This document shows positions 17,504-26,807 of a stretch of DNA of 64,000 nt, in pieces (the first letter of the stretch is position 1; each line of letters begins with the position of its first letter). Below the pieces are notes generated by a model that was given only the letters and a program-made list of their open reading frames with translations, had not been told where the DNA came from and made no database searches. Position numbers and translations under genes: made by a program. The stretch is from Streptomyces sclerotialus (GTDB taxonomy: Bacteria; Actinomycetota; Actinomycetes; Streptomycetales; Streptomycetaceae), in assembly GCF_040907265.1 (NCBI RefSeq), contig NZ_JBFOHP010000002.1, forward strand, positions 6,448,001 to 6,512,000, in the 5' to 3' direction.

Positions 17504-17618
17504 ACGGCGACGCGCTCACCGGTCCGCCGTCCCTGCCCGCCCTTCTCCTGTGAACTCCCGGCGAATTTCCGGCACTTGCATTGACAGGAACATGTCTACG
17601 CGCGTCATGCTGTACGCC

Positions 17619-18053
17619 ATGAGAATCCCCCCACGGATCACCCGGATCGGCGCCCTCGGCGCCCTCGCCTCGGCCCTGTTCCTCGCGGGCCCCGCCGTCG
17701 CCGCGACGCCCACCGCCACCGCTCCCGCCGCCGCGGTGTCGCACGCCGCGCCCGTCCACGCGGCCGCCGTCGGCGACATCTGCTACTCGAAGCTGCCCGC
17801 CGAGGCCCACGAGACGCTGGACCTCATCGCCGAGGGCGGCCCCTACCCCTATCCGCAGGACGGCGGCGTCTTCTCCAACCGGGAAGGCGTCCTGCCGCAG
17901 CAGCCCAGCGGCTACTACCACGAGTACACCGTCGAGACCCCGGGCTCCCCGGACCGCGGCGCCCGCCGCATCGTCACCGGCGAGCAGACCGACGAGGACT
18001 ACTACACCGCCGACCACTACGAGACCTTCGACCTGGTGGACCGCGGCTGCTGA
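17619..18053 (+). CDS. secreted guanyl-specific ribonuclease (RNase Sa/N1 type)
   Basis: A 144-residue precursor. The N-terminus MRIPPRITRIGALGALASAL ends in a signal cleavage region around AVA/ATP. The mature domain (about residue 49 onward, GDICYSKLPAEAHETLDLIA) closely follows Streptomyces RNase Sa: GPYPYPQDGGVFSNREG, then YYHEYTV with the general base Glu at about 102, ARRIV with the catalytic Arg, and DHYETFDLVD with the catalytic His, ending in the second disulphide Cys. It cleaves single-stranded RNA after G outside the cell. ATG 17592 is an alternative start, but TTGACA at 17581-17586 could be a -35 box, favouring 17619. No barstar-like inhibitor gene is adjacent. Confidence 0.9.
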   Translation: MRIPPRITRIGALGALASALFLAGPAVAATPTATAPAAAVSHAAPVHAAAVGDICYSKLPAEAHETLDLIAEGGPYPYPQDGGVFSNREGVLPQQPSGYYHEYTVETPGSPDRGARRIVTGEQTDEDYYTADHYETFDLVDRGC

Positions 18054-18069
18054 CGCGGCCGGGACCAGT

Positions 18070-18101
18070 GCGGCGGCCGGGGCGTGCGCCCCGGCCGCCG
18101 C
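18070..18101 (+). terminator. strong hairpin terminator after the ribonuclease gene
   Basis: A perfect 14-bp stem (GCGGCGGCCGGGGC with its complement) and a four-base GTGC loop, beginning 17 bases after the stop codon. There is no T-tract, as is usual in Streptomyces. Confidence 0.75.
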
Positions 18102-18396
18102 CGCGTTCCCTGGCCGCTTCCCGTCGCGTCCGAAGTCGCGCCCGACGGCCCGTACTCCGGCGTACCGGGCCCGCGGGCGGCGCCAGACATCCGGGGCGCA
18201 CCCCCCACTGAGGGATTGTCAGCCGTTGCCGGTAGCGTTTCGGTGGAAACAGCGACCGGGCGGGCATCGGCGGCGAAAGTGGCCTCAAGGCGGCCACCTG
18301 CGGCGGAGCCCGACCACCGGCGCACCGGAACAGTTCCCGGGGGGCACGGCCACGAAGCCGTGTGCGGGACGGATCAGGAAAGGGCGGCGAGCTGTC
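18102..18396. other. intergenic region upstream of eda, nothing recognised
   Basis: There are no convincing small genes. The sequence agggattgtcagccg and a nearby GGAAAC motif are the only lower-GC parts and may hold the eda promoter, but I cannot define it. AGGGCGGCGAG before 18397 is the likely ribosome-binding site. Confidence 0.3.
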
Positions 18397-19068
18397 GTGT
18401 ACCGCTGGGAGATCACCCGGGCCGCACTGGCTCAGCGCGTTTTCGCCATCGTCCGCAGTGAGACCTACGACGAGGCCAGCGCCACCGCCGACACACTGCT
18501 GTCGGCCGGCATCACCAGCCTGGAGATCTCTCTGACCACGCCGTTCGCGCTGGAGGCGGTCACCACGCTCACGCGTGAGCTGGGCGACGACGCGATCATA
18601 GGCGCGGGCACGGTCCTGGACGCGGCCTCCGCACGGATGGCCGTGGACGCGGGCGCCCGCTTCCTGGTCTCGCCCCATCTGGACGCCGAGGTGATCCGTA
18701 CGGGCCATCGGTACGGCGTCCCGGTCTTCGCCGGCGTCAGCACACCCACCGAGATCGTCCACGGCCTGGAGCTGGGCGCCGACGCGCTGAAGCTCTTCCC
18801 GGCCTCCGGCCACAGCCCCGGCTGGCTCAGGGACGTGCGCGCGGCGCTGCCGCAGGCGCCGCTGGTGCCGACGGGCGGGGTGACGGTCGAGAACGCCCCG
18901 GAGTGGATCGCCGCCGGCGCGGTCGCGGTCGGCATGGGCTCCGCGCTCTCCGCCGGCGACCGCGACACGGTCACCAAGCGCGCCGCCGCCCTCCTCCCGC
19001 TCCTCACCGACGCCGCCCCGCCGTCCATGACGCCGGGCCTCGGCTCACTGGACCTGTACGACGCCTGA
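18397..19068 (+). CDS. eda: KDPG/KHG aldolase
   Basis: A 223-residue protein from GTG 18397. It belongs to the KDPG/KHG aldolase family (a TIM barrel). ITSLEISLTTP contains the catalytic Glu (about 43), GAGTVLDAASARMAVDAGA is the phosphate-site loop, and ALKLFPAS contains the Schiff-base Lys (about 132). PTGGVTVENAPEW completes the barrel. It splits 2-keto-3-deoxy-6-phosphogluconate, or a related keto-acid, to pyruvate and an aldehyde. No Edd, KDG kinase or sugar-acid regulator is next to it, so the physiological substrate cannot be fixed. It is single-cistron here, with a terminator-flanked gene on each side. Confidence 0.85.
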   Translation: MYRWEITRAALAQRVFAIVRSETYDEASATADTLLSAGITSLEISLTTPFALEAVTTLTRELGDDAIIGAGTVLDAASARMAVDAGARFLVSPHLDAEVIRTGHRYGVPVFAGVSTPTEIVHGLELGADALKLFPASGHSPGWLRDVRAALPQAPLVPTGGVTVENAPEWIAAGAVAVGMGSALSAGDRDTVTKRAAALLPLLTDAAPPSMTPGLGSLDLYDA

Positions 19069-19276
19069 GGCACGTAGGGCTCGGACGCCCCCGCGCAGCA
19101 TCCGTGACAGCCCCAGGGCCGCCGTGCGGACGGCCGGGCGAGCTGGGCCGGGCGGAAGCGGGCGCGGGGCACGGCGTCCTGGCCGAGGCCGGCCGCCGGG
19201 GCCTGGCCGGCGGCCAGGAAGACATGATCACCGGCAGCGCGCTGGAGATAGGTGGCGGCCCGGAGCCGGCGCCGTG

Positions 19277-19308
19277 GGAGGGCCGGTACCGACCGGCACC
19301 GGCCCTCC
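19277..19308 (-). terminator. hairpin terminator between eda and the glycosyltransferase
   Basis: An 11-bp perfect stem (GGAGGGCCGGT at 19277-19287 with its complement at 19298-19308) and a 10-base loop. It lies seven bases beyond the glycosyltransferase stop and can serve both converging genes. Confidence 0.65.
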
Positions 19309-19314
19309 GCCCGG

Positions 19315-20535
19315 TCAGGGCAGCAACGACTCCGCGACATCGGCGGCCCGCGCCGTACCGCCCTCGGTGCGGAGCTCGGCACGCAGCTCCGCCGACCGCC
19401 GGGCCACCTCCGGATCGGAGGTCAGCGTCAGCAGCGCGGTGCGCAGCGCCTCAGGAGTGGCGTCCGCGGTGTCGATCCGCCGGGCCACGCCCAGCGACAC
19501 CAGCTGGTCCGCGTTGCCGAACTGATCGGCGCTCTGCGGCACCGCGATCATCGGCAGGCCCGCGTACAGCCCCTCACTGGAGCCGCCCATCCCGGCGTGC
19601 GTGACGAACGCGTCGGCCTGCTCCAGGATCGCCAACTGAGGCACCCAGGAATGCACTTCGACGTTCGACGGGACCGTGCCCAGCTCCGCCGGGTCGGTGT
19701 GCTTCCCGATCTGCAGGACGACGTGCCAGTCCGGCAGGTCCCCGAAGGCCGCGAGGCACCGCCGGTAGAACTCCGGCAGCCGGGTGTAGGCCGAGCCCAG
19801 CGAGATCAGCAGGACCTTCCCGGCGTCCGCGGGGCGGGTCCAGGTGCCCTGGTCGCTCCGGTCGCCGAAACAGGGCCCGACGAAGGTCACCGCTTCGGTG
19901 TCGACCTTGTCGGCGTGCGGCTGCATGGCCCGCGGGATCATCGCCACCGCCCGCGCGGGGCGCCCGGAGAACTCGCCGGGTTCCCGCGTCGTGGCCCCGT
20001 TGCCGGCCAGCCAGTCGGCGAACTTCGCGAAGTACGCGTCGGCCCCGGGGAGTGCCCGGATCTGCGCGTCGATGTCGTCCTCGCCCGTGCCGCTCCACCC
20101 CACGTACGTGGGCGAGAGCTGGAGCGTGGGCCGCCCCTGGGACTCGGCGAGCGCGCGGCCCGCGTAGCCGCCGATGTCGTACAGGTACAGGTCGGCGGGG
20201 TCGTCGTCGTACAGCTCGTGCAGCTGCGGCAGCATCTGGACGGCGTCGTCGAGGAAGACGGTCATCCCCCCGACCGGGTCCTCGGGCCAGGTGCCGCCGG
20301 TCACCGGGGGCAGGGTGGAGCGGTACGGGCGCAGCTCGGCGCCGGTCGCGGTCACCAGGTCGCCCAGGAACGGGTCGTTGGCGTACGTGACGCGATGGCC
20401 GCGGGCCACCAGCTCCCGGATGATCTCGATGCCGGGGAGGGTGTGGCTGATGACGGGATTACCGATCATCGCGATGTGCGCACGGCGCGGCGACGTACCG
20501 GAGGTACGGGAGGTACGAGACGTACGAGAGGTCAT
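19315..20535 (-). CDS. mgt: macrolide-type glycosyltransferase (GT1, MGT family)
   Basis: A 406-residue GT-B enzyme. The N-terminal acceptor domain begins HIAMIGNPVISHTLPGIEII with the ELVARGHRVTYA strand. The C-terminal UDP-sugar domain has VLLISLGSAYTR, VEVHSWVPQLAILEQADAFV and THAGMGGSSEGLYAGLPMI with the PQSADQ end motif, the standard MGT signature. Such enzymes inactivate macrolides or decorate aglycones by transferring glucose from UDP-glucose. The first 12 residues are a small Arg-Thr-Ser repeat (TSRTSRTSRTSGTS), so the start at ATG 20535 could be a few codons too long. It is divergent from the P450 gene, with an inverted repeat between them. Confidence 0.85.
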   Translation of the reverse strand: MTSRTSRTSRTSGTSPRRAHIAMIGNPVISHTLPGIEIIRELVARGHRVTYANDPFLGDLVTATGAELRPYRSTLPPVTGGTWPEDPVGGMTVFLDDAVQMLPQLHELYDDDPADLYLYDIGGYAGRALAESQGRPTLQLSPTYVGWSGTGEDDIDAQIRALPGADAYFAKFADWLAGNGATTREPGEFSGRPARAVAMIPRAMQPHADKVDTEAVTFVGPCFGDRSDQGTWTRPADAGKVLLISLGSAYTRLPEFYRRCLAAFGDLPDWHVVLQIGKHTDPAELGTVPSNVEVHSWVPQLAILEQADAFVTHAGMGGSSEGLYAGLPMIAVPQSADQFGNADQLVSLGVARRIDTADATPEALRTALLTLTSDPEVARRSAELRAELRTEGGTARAADVAESLLP

Positions 20536-20661
20536 GAAAGATCACTCACTTCAGGTCTACGGAGGGCAGGACACAGCGGCCCGGCGCCAGGGCGAATGCG
20601 GGCGCGGGCGGGCGGCGCGGCGGGACGGAACCGCCGCCGGGGCGGTGTCAGCCGTAGATCT

Positions 20662-20683
20662 GGTGGTGAGGCATGACACCACC
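20662..20683. promoter_or_regulatory. inverted repeat between mgt and the P450 gene
   Basis: GGTGGTG (20662-20668), eight bases, CACCACC (20677-20683). It lies 66 bases before the P450 start in the shared divergent promoter region. It is a candidate operator, and no dedicated regulator gene is adjacent. Confidence 0.35.
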
Positions 20684-20748
20684 GTAGCCTCGTGTGCCGG
20701 ACGTGACCAACCGAATTACCGGTGGCCCGGCGGCAAGGGGGAGCACAC

Positions 20749-21957
20749 GTGACCGACATCGTCGAACTCGACACGCTCGTACCGGACTTCAACAGCGACC
20801 CGCACCCGCACTACGCCGCACTCCGCGCCCGGGGCCCGGTGCACCGGGTGCGGCTGTCCGACGGCCAGGAGGTCTGGCTGATCGTCGGCCACGACGAGGC
20901 CAGAGCCGCCCTCGTGGACCCACGGCTGAGAAAGGACTGGTCCGCCCACCCGCAGTGGCAGCCGGCGGCAGGCGCCGGCCAGCTCCTCGCCAACATGCTG
21001 CAGAGCGACCCGCCACGCCACACCCGGCTGCGGAGACTGGTCAGCAGGGCCTTCACCCCCGGTGCCGTCGACGCGCTGCGCCCGGCCGTCCAGCAGATCA
21101 CCGACGGCCTGATCGACACCATGCTGGCGAAGGCGGCGCAGGACGGCCGCGCCGACCTCGTCGAATCGCTCGCCTACCCGCTGCCCATGACGGTGATCTG
21201 CGAGCTGCTCGGCGTGCCGGACCTGGACCGGGAACGTTTCCGGCACTGGTCGAACGCGTTCGTCACCGCGAACGGGCCGTCCGGCAGGGACGGCGGGAAC
21301 GGCGCGGAGGCCGAGCTCGCCCGCTACATGGCACAGCTCGTCGAGGCCAAGCGGCGCTCCCCGGGCCCCGACCTCTTCAGCACGCTCGTCCGGACCACCG
21401 ACGAGGACGGCGACCGGCTCTCCGGCGAGGAACTGGTGGGCATGGCCTTCCTCCTGCTCGTGGCCGGTCACGAAACCACCGTGGGATTGATCGCCAACGG
21501 CGTGCTCGCGCTGCTCCGCCATCCGGACCAGCTCGCCGCGCTCCGTGCCGACTTCGGTCTGCTCGACAACGCCGTCGAGGAGATGCTGCGGTACGACGGG
21601 CCCGTGGAGACCAGCACCTGGCGGTACGCCGGCGAGCCGGTGGAGATCGGCGGCACGGTGCTGCCCGCCGGGGACACGGTGGTCGTCGGGCTGTCCTCGG
21701 CCGCGCGGGACGCTGCCCGGTTCGAGACCGCCGACCGTTTCGACATCACCCGCGACACCCGCGGCCACCTGGCCTTCGGGCACGGCATCCACTACTGCCT
21801 CGGCGCCCCGCTGGCCCGCCTGGAGGGCCGGATCGCCGTCCGCACCCTCCTGGAACGCTGCCCGGACCTGGCCCTGGACGCCGACCCCGGCACGCTGGCC
21901 TGGCGGCCCGGCATCCTCATGCGCGGCCCCGTCCGCCTCCCGGTACGCGTGCGCTGA
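20749..21957 (+). CDS. cytochrome P450, CYP107-like
   Basis: A 402-residue soluble P450 from GTG 20749, preceded by GGGGGAG. The C-helix DPPRHTRLRRLVSRAFTP, the I-helix oxygen-activation motif AGHETT (about 239-244), the K-helix EEMLRYD, and the heme loop FGHGIHYCLGAPLAR with Cys near 350 are all intact. It is a class I bacterial P450 that needs ferredoxin and a reductase supplied from elsewhere, since none is adjacent. Its look is that of the CYP107 group (macrolide and other secondary-metabolite hydroxylases). The divergent macrolide glycosyltransferase suggests a shared role in xenobiotic or macrolide modification. Confidence 0.9.
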   Translation: MTDIVELDTLVPDFNSDPHPHYAALRARGPVHRVRLSDGQEVWLIVGHDEARAALVDPRLRKDWSAHPQWQPAAGAGQLLANMLQSDPPRHTRLRRLVSRAFTPGAVDALRPAVQQITDGLIDTMLAKAAQDGRADLVESLAYPLPMTVICELLGVPDLDRERFRHWSNAFVTANGPSGRDGGNGAEAELARYMAQLVEAKRRSPGPDLFSTLVRTTDEDGDRLSGEELVGMAFLLLVAGHETTVGLIANGVLALLRHPDQLAALRADFGLLDNAVEEMLRYDGPVETSTWRYAGEPVEIGGTVLPAGDTVVVGLSSAARDAARFETADRFDITRDTRGHLAFGHGIHYCLGAPLARLEGRIAVRTLLERCPDLALDADPGTLAWRPGILMRGPVRLPVRVR

Positions 21958-22054
21958 AAGGCGGTGCGGGCTTAAGCTCTTGATCTTGCCTGGCCCGGTC
22001 GGCCAGGCCGGCCCTTGAGCTTGCCCGCAGCCCCCGCCGCATCAGGAGTCCGCC

Positions 22055-22912
22055 ATGAAGCGTGCCGTCACGCTGTCCGCCCTCGCCTGCCTTCTCGCCG
22101 CCACCGCCGCCGCGCCCACCGCCTTCGCCGGCGACGCCTCGCCGGACGCGTCCGCCGCGCCGGCGGCGAAGGCCACGAAGAAGAAGGTGGTGGCCGAGCC
22201 CGCGCCCAGCCTCCTGGACACCGTCCCGCGCCGCGGCACCCTGCGGGTCTGCACCACCGGCGACTACCGCCCCTTCACGTCCTACGACCGTAAGACCGAG
22301 AAGTACAGCGGCATCGACATCGACATGGCGCGGGACCTGGCGAAGAGCCTGGACGCCAAGGCGACGTTCGTGCCCACCACCTGGGCGAGCCTGGTCGCCG
22401 ACCTCGACGGCGGACGCTGCGACATAGCCGTGGGCGGCGTCTCGATCACCCTGCCGCGCGCCCGCAAGCTCGCCTTCAGCGAGCCGACCCGCACGGACGG
22501 CAAGACGCCGATCGTGCGCTGCGAGGACAAGAAGAAGTACCGCACGCTGAAGGACATCGACGAGCCGGAGACGACGGTCGTCGTGAACCCGGGCGGGACC
22601 AACGAGGAGTTCGCCAGGGCCCACATCGAGAAGGCGAAGATCAAGGTCCACAACGACAACAACACGATCTTCGACGAGATCGTCGAGGGCCGGGCCGACG
22701 TGATGATGACCGACGCCAGCGAAACCCTCTATCAGTCGAAGCTGCACCCCGAACTGTGCTCCGTGCACCCGGACAAGCCCTTCACCTTCGCCGAGAAGGC
22801 CTACGCACTGCCGCGCAAGGACACCCAGTTCAAGGAGTACGTCGACCAGTTCGTCCACCTGGCGACGCACGACGGCACGTACGAGAAGTACGAGGACGAA
22901 TGGATGAAGTGA
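22055..22912 (+). CDS. secreted cyclohexadienyl dehydratase (PheC)-like / solute-binding fold protein
   Basis: A 285-residue protein with a signal peptide (MKRAVTLSALACLLAATAAA to AFA). The mature part is a periplasmic binding protein type 2 fold: RGTLRVCTTGDYRPFTSYD, GIDIDMARDLAKSL, CDIAVGGVSITLPRARKLAF, then VNPGGTNEEFARAHI and DVMMTDASETLYQSK, HPELCSVHPDKPFTFAEKAY. These motifs resemble the periplasmic cyclohexadienyl dehydratase PheC more than ordinary amino-acid binding proteins. PheC converts prephenate or arogenate to phenylpyruvate or phenylalanine. There is no permease or ATPase next to it, which fits an enzyme or an orphan sensor. No lipobox is seen, so it should be freely secreted. 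Confidence 0.7.
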   Translation: MKRAVTLSALACLLAATAAAPTAFAGDASPDASAAPAAKATKKKVVAEPAPSLLDTVPRRGTLRVCTTGDYRPFTSYDRKTEKYSGIDIDMARDLAKSLDAKATFVPTTWASLVADLDGGRCDIAVGGVSITLPRARKLAFSEPTRTDGKTPIVRCEDKKKYRTLKDIDEPETTVVVNPGGTNEEFARAHIEKAKIKVHNDNNTIFDEIVEGRADVMMTDASETLYQSKLHPELCSVHPDKPFTFAEKAYALPRKDTQFKEYVDQFVHLATHDGTYEKYEDEWMK

Positions 22913-22940
22913 CCCCGGCGCCCGCCGCCCCGGCGCGGCG

Positions 22941-25900
22941 TCAGCCGTCCGGGTCGTAGCGGGCCGCGCAGGCCGTGCCCCAGCCGCCCGGGTAGCGGAC
23001 GTCGAGGACGGCGAGGGCGTTCGTCAGGGCGGGGAGCAGGGTGCCGTACGGGTCGGTCAGCGGGTCGAAGTAGGGGTGGCCGGGCAGGGCGCCGGGGCGG
23101 TCGGCGGCCGCCGGCGGGCCGGCCGGGGGCCGGGCCGGCTCCGGGCCGAGCCAGGCGGCGCTCAGGGCCCGTGCCATCAGCACCGACGGGTCGGACTGGG
23201 CGAACGGGCGGACGAGGCGGTGGTACCTGCGGACCGGTGAGTCCTCGGAGAAGAGGACGTAGTCGCGCACGGGCGCACGCCGGACCAGGTCGAACGCCTC
23301 GTTCCTGGCGGCCGGGTCGGTCGTCCCTTCGAAGACCCGGCCGAGGAACGCGGCTGCGGCGGGCAGGTCGCCCAGTGCCAGCGCGTGGTACGCGGCGACC
23401 GCGCCCTGGCCGTGGTCGCGGGCCCGCAGCCGCAGTGCGTCGTGCGCGTGCCACCAGGTGAACGCGTCGTTCTCCGGCCGCCCCGCCAGATCGCGCAGGA
23501 GCAGGTGGCGCAGCAAGGGGTGCAGCTGGTCGGACTGGCTGTCCTGCACCGGCGGGGTGAGCAGGCCGTGCGAACGGAAGTGCGCCAGCGCGCCCTGCGT
23601 GCCCGTGCCGGTGTCGCCCCACAGCCCCCAGGCGGTGAAGGCGTGGTCCAGGTCGACCGCGGCGGCGGCCCGCGGCAGCAGCTCCCGGACCTCCGGAGGC
23701 ACGTCCCGGAGCAGTGTGTCGAGCAGGTCCCCGGCGAGGTCCCAGCCGTCGCCGTCGGGCCGCTGTCCGGCCGGGGTGAGCAGCCTGCGCAGCCGGTACG
23801 CCCAGTCGGTGTCCTCGGGGAAGAGGGGCAGCGCGTCCAGCAGCGCGGCGACCGCGCCGGGGTGGCCGCGCGTCAGGTCGTGCACGAGGCGGCCGAGCCA
23901 GGCAGCCGGGCGCGCGACGGGTGGCCGGGGCAGGCCGCGGGTGCTGTCCAGCATCTCGGCGGCCAGCTCGGTGACCTCCTCCAGGGACGCCCCGGCGAGC
24001 TGCGCGACCACCAGGTCGTCCGCCGTCCGGGTCTCTTGACGGTGCGTCAGCCGCCAGTGGGTGAGCTGGTACCGCAGGTCGGGCCCGGCCAGCTGCTCCG
24101 GGTCGACCTGCCGGGGCACGGTCCCGGCGGTGGCCACGGCCAGCAGCGGGTCCCAGGCCGGGGTGAACCCGCTGTCCAGCGCCCGCGCCTCGGCCAGCGC
24201 CTGGAGGAACTCCTCGCCCACCGGGCAGTCGGCGTTGTCCAGCAGCAGCAGGCAGTGCGTGGCGCGCCGGTGCGGGGAGCCGTCTCGGTAGGCCGTCCGC
24301 AGGTCCGACAGCAGTGCCCGGAGCAGCACCTCGTCGACGATCCCCGCGTCGCCCGGGCGGCCCGCGAGCTGCCGCCGCAGGTGCTCCAGCAGGTCGCGGT
24401 GGGTGCCGCCGCTGCGCCGGGCGACCGCGGCCAGCGCCCGCTCCAGGGACCGCAGCCGCAGCCGCGGCTCGCCGATCAGCGGCAGCAGCGTCCCGATGCC
24501 GGGCGGCGGCTGCCCGTCGGCGAGCGCGTCGAGGCCGGTCTGCAGGCCCTTGCGCACGGTCCCGGCGATGTCGCCGAGCGGGAAGCGCCCGAGCACGCCG
24601 CGTGCCGCCTCGCCCAGCTCCCGCAGCGGCCGCGGCGCGGGCGCCAGGGCGAAGGCGATGAGCAGCCCGGCGAAGGAGGGGAAGGTGAGCGCCGGCTGCC
24701 GGGGGACGGGCAGGTGGAACTGGCGGGCGGCCTCCAGCGCCAGTTCGGTGACCGAGGCGTACGTGCCGTCCGGGCCGTCCAGGTCCAGCCAGGCCAGCGG
24801 CGCGCCCAGCTCCTGGGCGCGCGCCGCCAGCTGCCGCAGCAGCGTCGTCTTGCCGCCGCCGGGCGGCGCGAGGAAGAGATAGGAGGGCAGCTCGCTGTGC
24901 GCGTGCGGGCCGCGGTCCAGCGATTCCAGCACCGCCGCCTTCAGCAGCAGCTCACCGCGCGCGCCGTCCAGGGGTACGGCACCGGGCCAGGGTACGGAGG
25001 CGGCGCCGTCGGGGACGCGCGGGCCGGGGAGGACGCCGCGCGCCGGCTGCCTGGCGGCGGCCGGGGGGACACGGACGGGCGACGGCGGGGTGACGCGGGG
25101 CCGGCCGGTGTCCGCCGGGGTCTCCTGCCAGGGCGCGTGCGCCGGCCGCCGCGGCAGGGTGGTGTCGGCGCGTCCGATCCCCAGCCGGACCAGCAGCGCG
25201 TCGTTCACCCAGGCGAAGGCCCTGGCGTGGGCCGGCAGCCGGTCGGGGCCGTGCGGGTGGGCGAGCCAGGCGGGGAAGTCGGGGGAGCGGCCGACCAGTT
25301 CGTCCATCCGGCGGCCCACCGTCAGCCCGGTCTCCAGCAGTTCGGCGGTGGGGACGGTGTCGAACAGTATGGCCTTCGTCGCGGCGGGGAAGTCGAACTG
25401 CCGCAGCCGCTCGGGCACGTCGTACTCCGCCGGGCGCGGCACCGCGCGCAGCAGCCCTCCGGAGAAGACCTCCGCGAGGTGCGCGGTCTCGGCCGGCCAG
25501 GGCACCGACTCCTGCACCAGCCGCATGGCCGGCACCGACACCGGTGCGAGCGCCGCGAGGTGGGCGGCGAGACGGTACGCCTCGGGCGAGACGGTGTCCC
25601 GGAAGCGCAGCACGGCCGAGGCCGCGGCGTCGGCGCCCGGCGGCGGAGCGGACGCCGCGGCGGTGACCTCGCCGAGCCCGTCGTCCGCCGCCGGCGCGGT
25701 GCGCAGCAGGGGCAGTACGGCCGTGCCGCCGGGCGAGGCGACCAGCCGGGCCCACTCCGCGACCGAGGCCGGGCGCGGGGCCAGTACGGGGATCGGCACG
25801 CCCCGGAAGGAGGCCAGCTCCGGCGGCAGTCCGGAGGCGGTGACCTGCCAGGTGGCGTTGGCCGAGGCCCGGCCGCGCGAGGTGACCTCCCACCGGTCGG

Positions 25901-26802
25901 CGCGTACCCCCGAGCCCTTCCACATCTGCGGCGGCAGCACCTGGAGCACGGCGGTCGGGCCGCACTGGCCCCACCCGGCGAGCACGTCCGTCATGAGGCC
26001 GCTGCGCCACGCCGAGCCGATGCCGTCGGTGACGACGAGCACCATCGTGGCGCCGGAGGGGTCGGCGAGCACCGCCGGATCGCCGTTGGCCGGGCCGTCC
26101 CCGAACGGGCTGCCGCGCAGCGCAGGCCGTCCGCCGCCGCGGGTGTGCAGCCCGTACACGCGGACGTCCCGGAAGGCGCCGAGTCGTTCCAGCACGCCGC
26201 GCAGCTCGCCGCAGAGCCGCTGCCACAGCAGCATGGACGTGCCGTCGTCGATGACCAGGGCCAGATCCAGCCAGCGTTCGCGGGCCGGGAGGATCGCGAC
26301 GTCCGGGAGCCCGGTCTCGGCCATCGCGTCGACCGTCGCGGCCTCGTCGACCTCCGTACGGACCGGGCTCGGGCGCTGCTGCTGGAGTGGGCGCAGGGCG
26401 CGGGAGAGGGCGAGCGCGTCGGTGACGGCCTTGCCTTCGGGGGGCGCGTACGGACATCGCCGGGCGGCCGCCTTTCCGGCCGGGCGGGGGAGTGTGCTGC
26501 GAGCCGCCGTGCAGGCCGTGTCCGGCGTCCGCGCGGCGGGGCGTACGGGCGGGCGGTGAGGGGTGGGCGGTGCGGCCCGGGGCGCGGCTCGGCAGCCCGG
26601 ACGCCGGCCCGGCGGGCCCGGCCGGCCGCTCGGTGCCGCCGGACTCCGGTGGCGTGCCGCCGTCCTCGGACGGCGGCTCCGGGGCCCCGGTCTCCTCCTC
26701 GGGCGCGGGCAACCGGGTGGCCAGCCAGAGCGCGTCCAGCAACTCCTGCGGCGACAGCGGCAGTCCGCTGTCGCCCAGGATGCGGCGGGCCCGCTCCGGC
26801 AT
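22941..26802 (-). CDS. SAV_2336-type vWA + STAND-like NTPase protein of a VMAP conflict system (apparent frameshift)
   Basis: ATG 26802, five bases after the MoxR stop, starts an N-terminal helix (LSPQELLDALWLATRLP) and a long Pro/Gly-rich linker. At the G6 tract 26439-26444 (C6 on the coding strand) the frame must shift by one base. It then continues to the stop at 22941, giving about 1286 residues when corrected. After the shift come a vWA domain (LDLALVIDDGTSM, VVTDG; degenerate MIDAS) at about 180-340, and a P-loop NTPase with Walker A APPGGGKTT (24847-24875) and Walker B LLLLDNAD (24227-24250). Helical C-terminal repeats end the protein. It is the last gene of the operon, presumably the signal-gated effector or scaffold. 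If the G6 is an error the gene is intact. Confidence 0.75.
26439..26444 (-). other. G6 homopolymer at the apparent frameshift
   Basis: On the coding strand the run is CCCCCC. With five C's, the codons before (VRAP) join exactly to EGKAVTDALALSRALRPL of the downstream frame. With six, the frame is lost. This could be a sequencing error, a phase-variable tract or a mutation. Confidence 0.7.
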
Positions 26803-26807
26803 CGTGG

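Noticed and set aside
19315..21957. Secondary-metabolite biosynthetic cluster around mgt and the P450
   Set aside because: No synthase, precursor or pathway regulator genes are adjacent, so two modifying enzymes are not enough to call a cluster.
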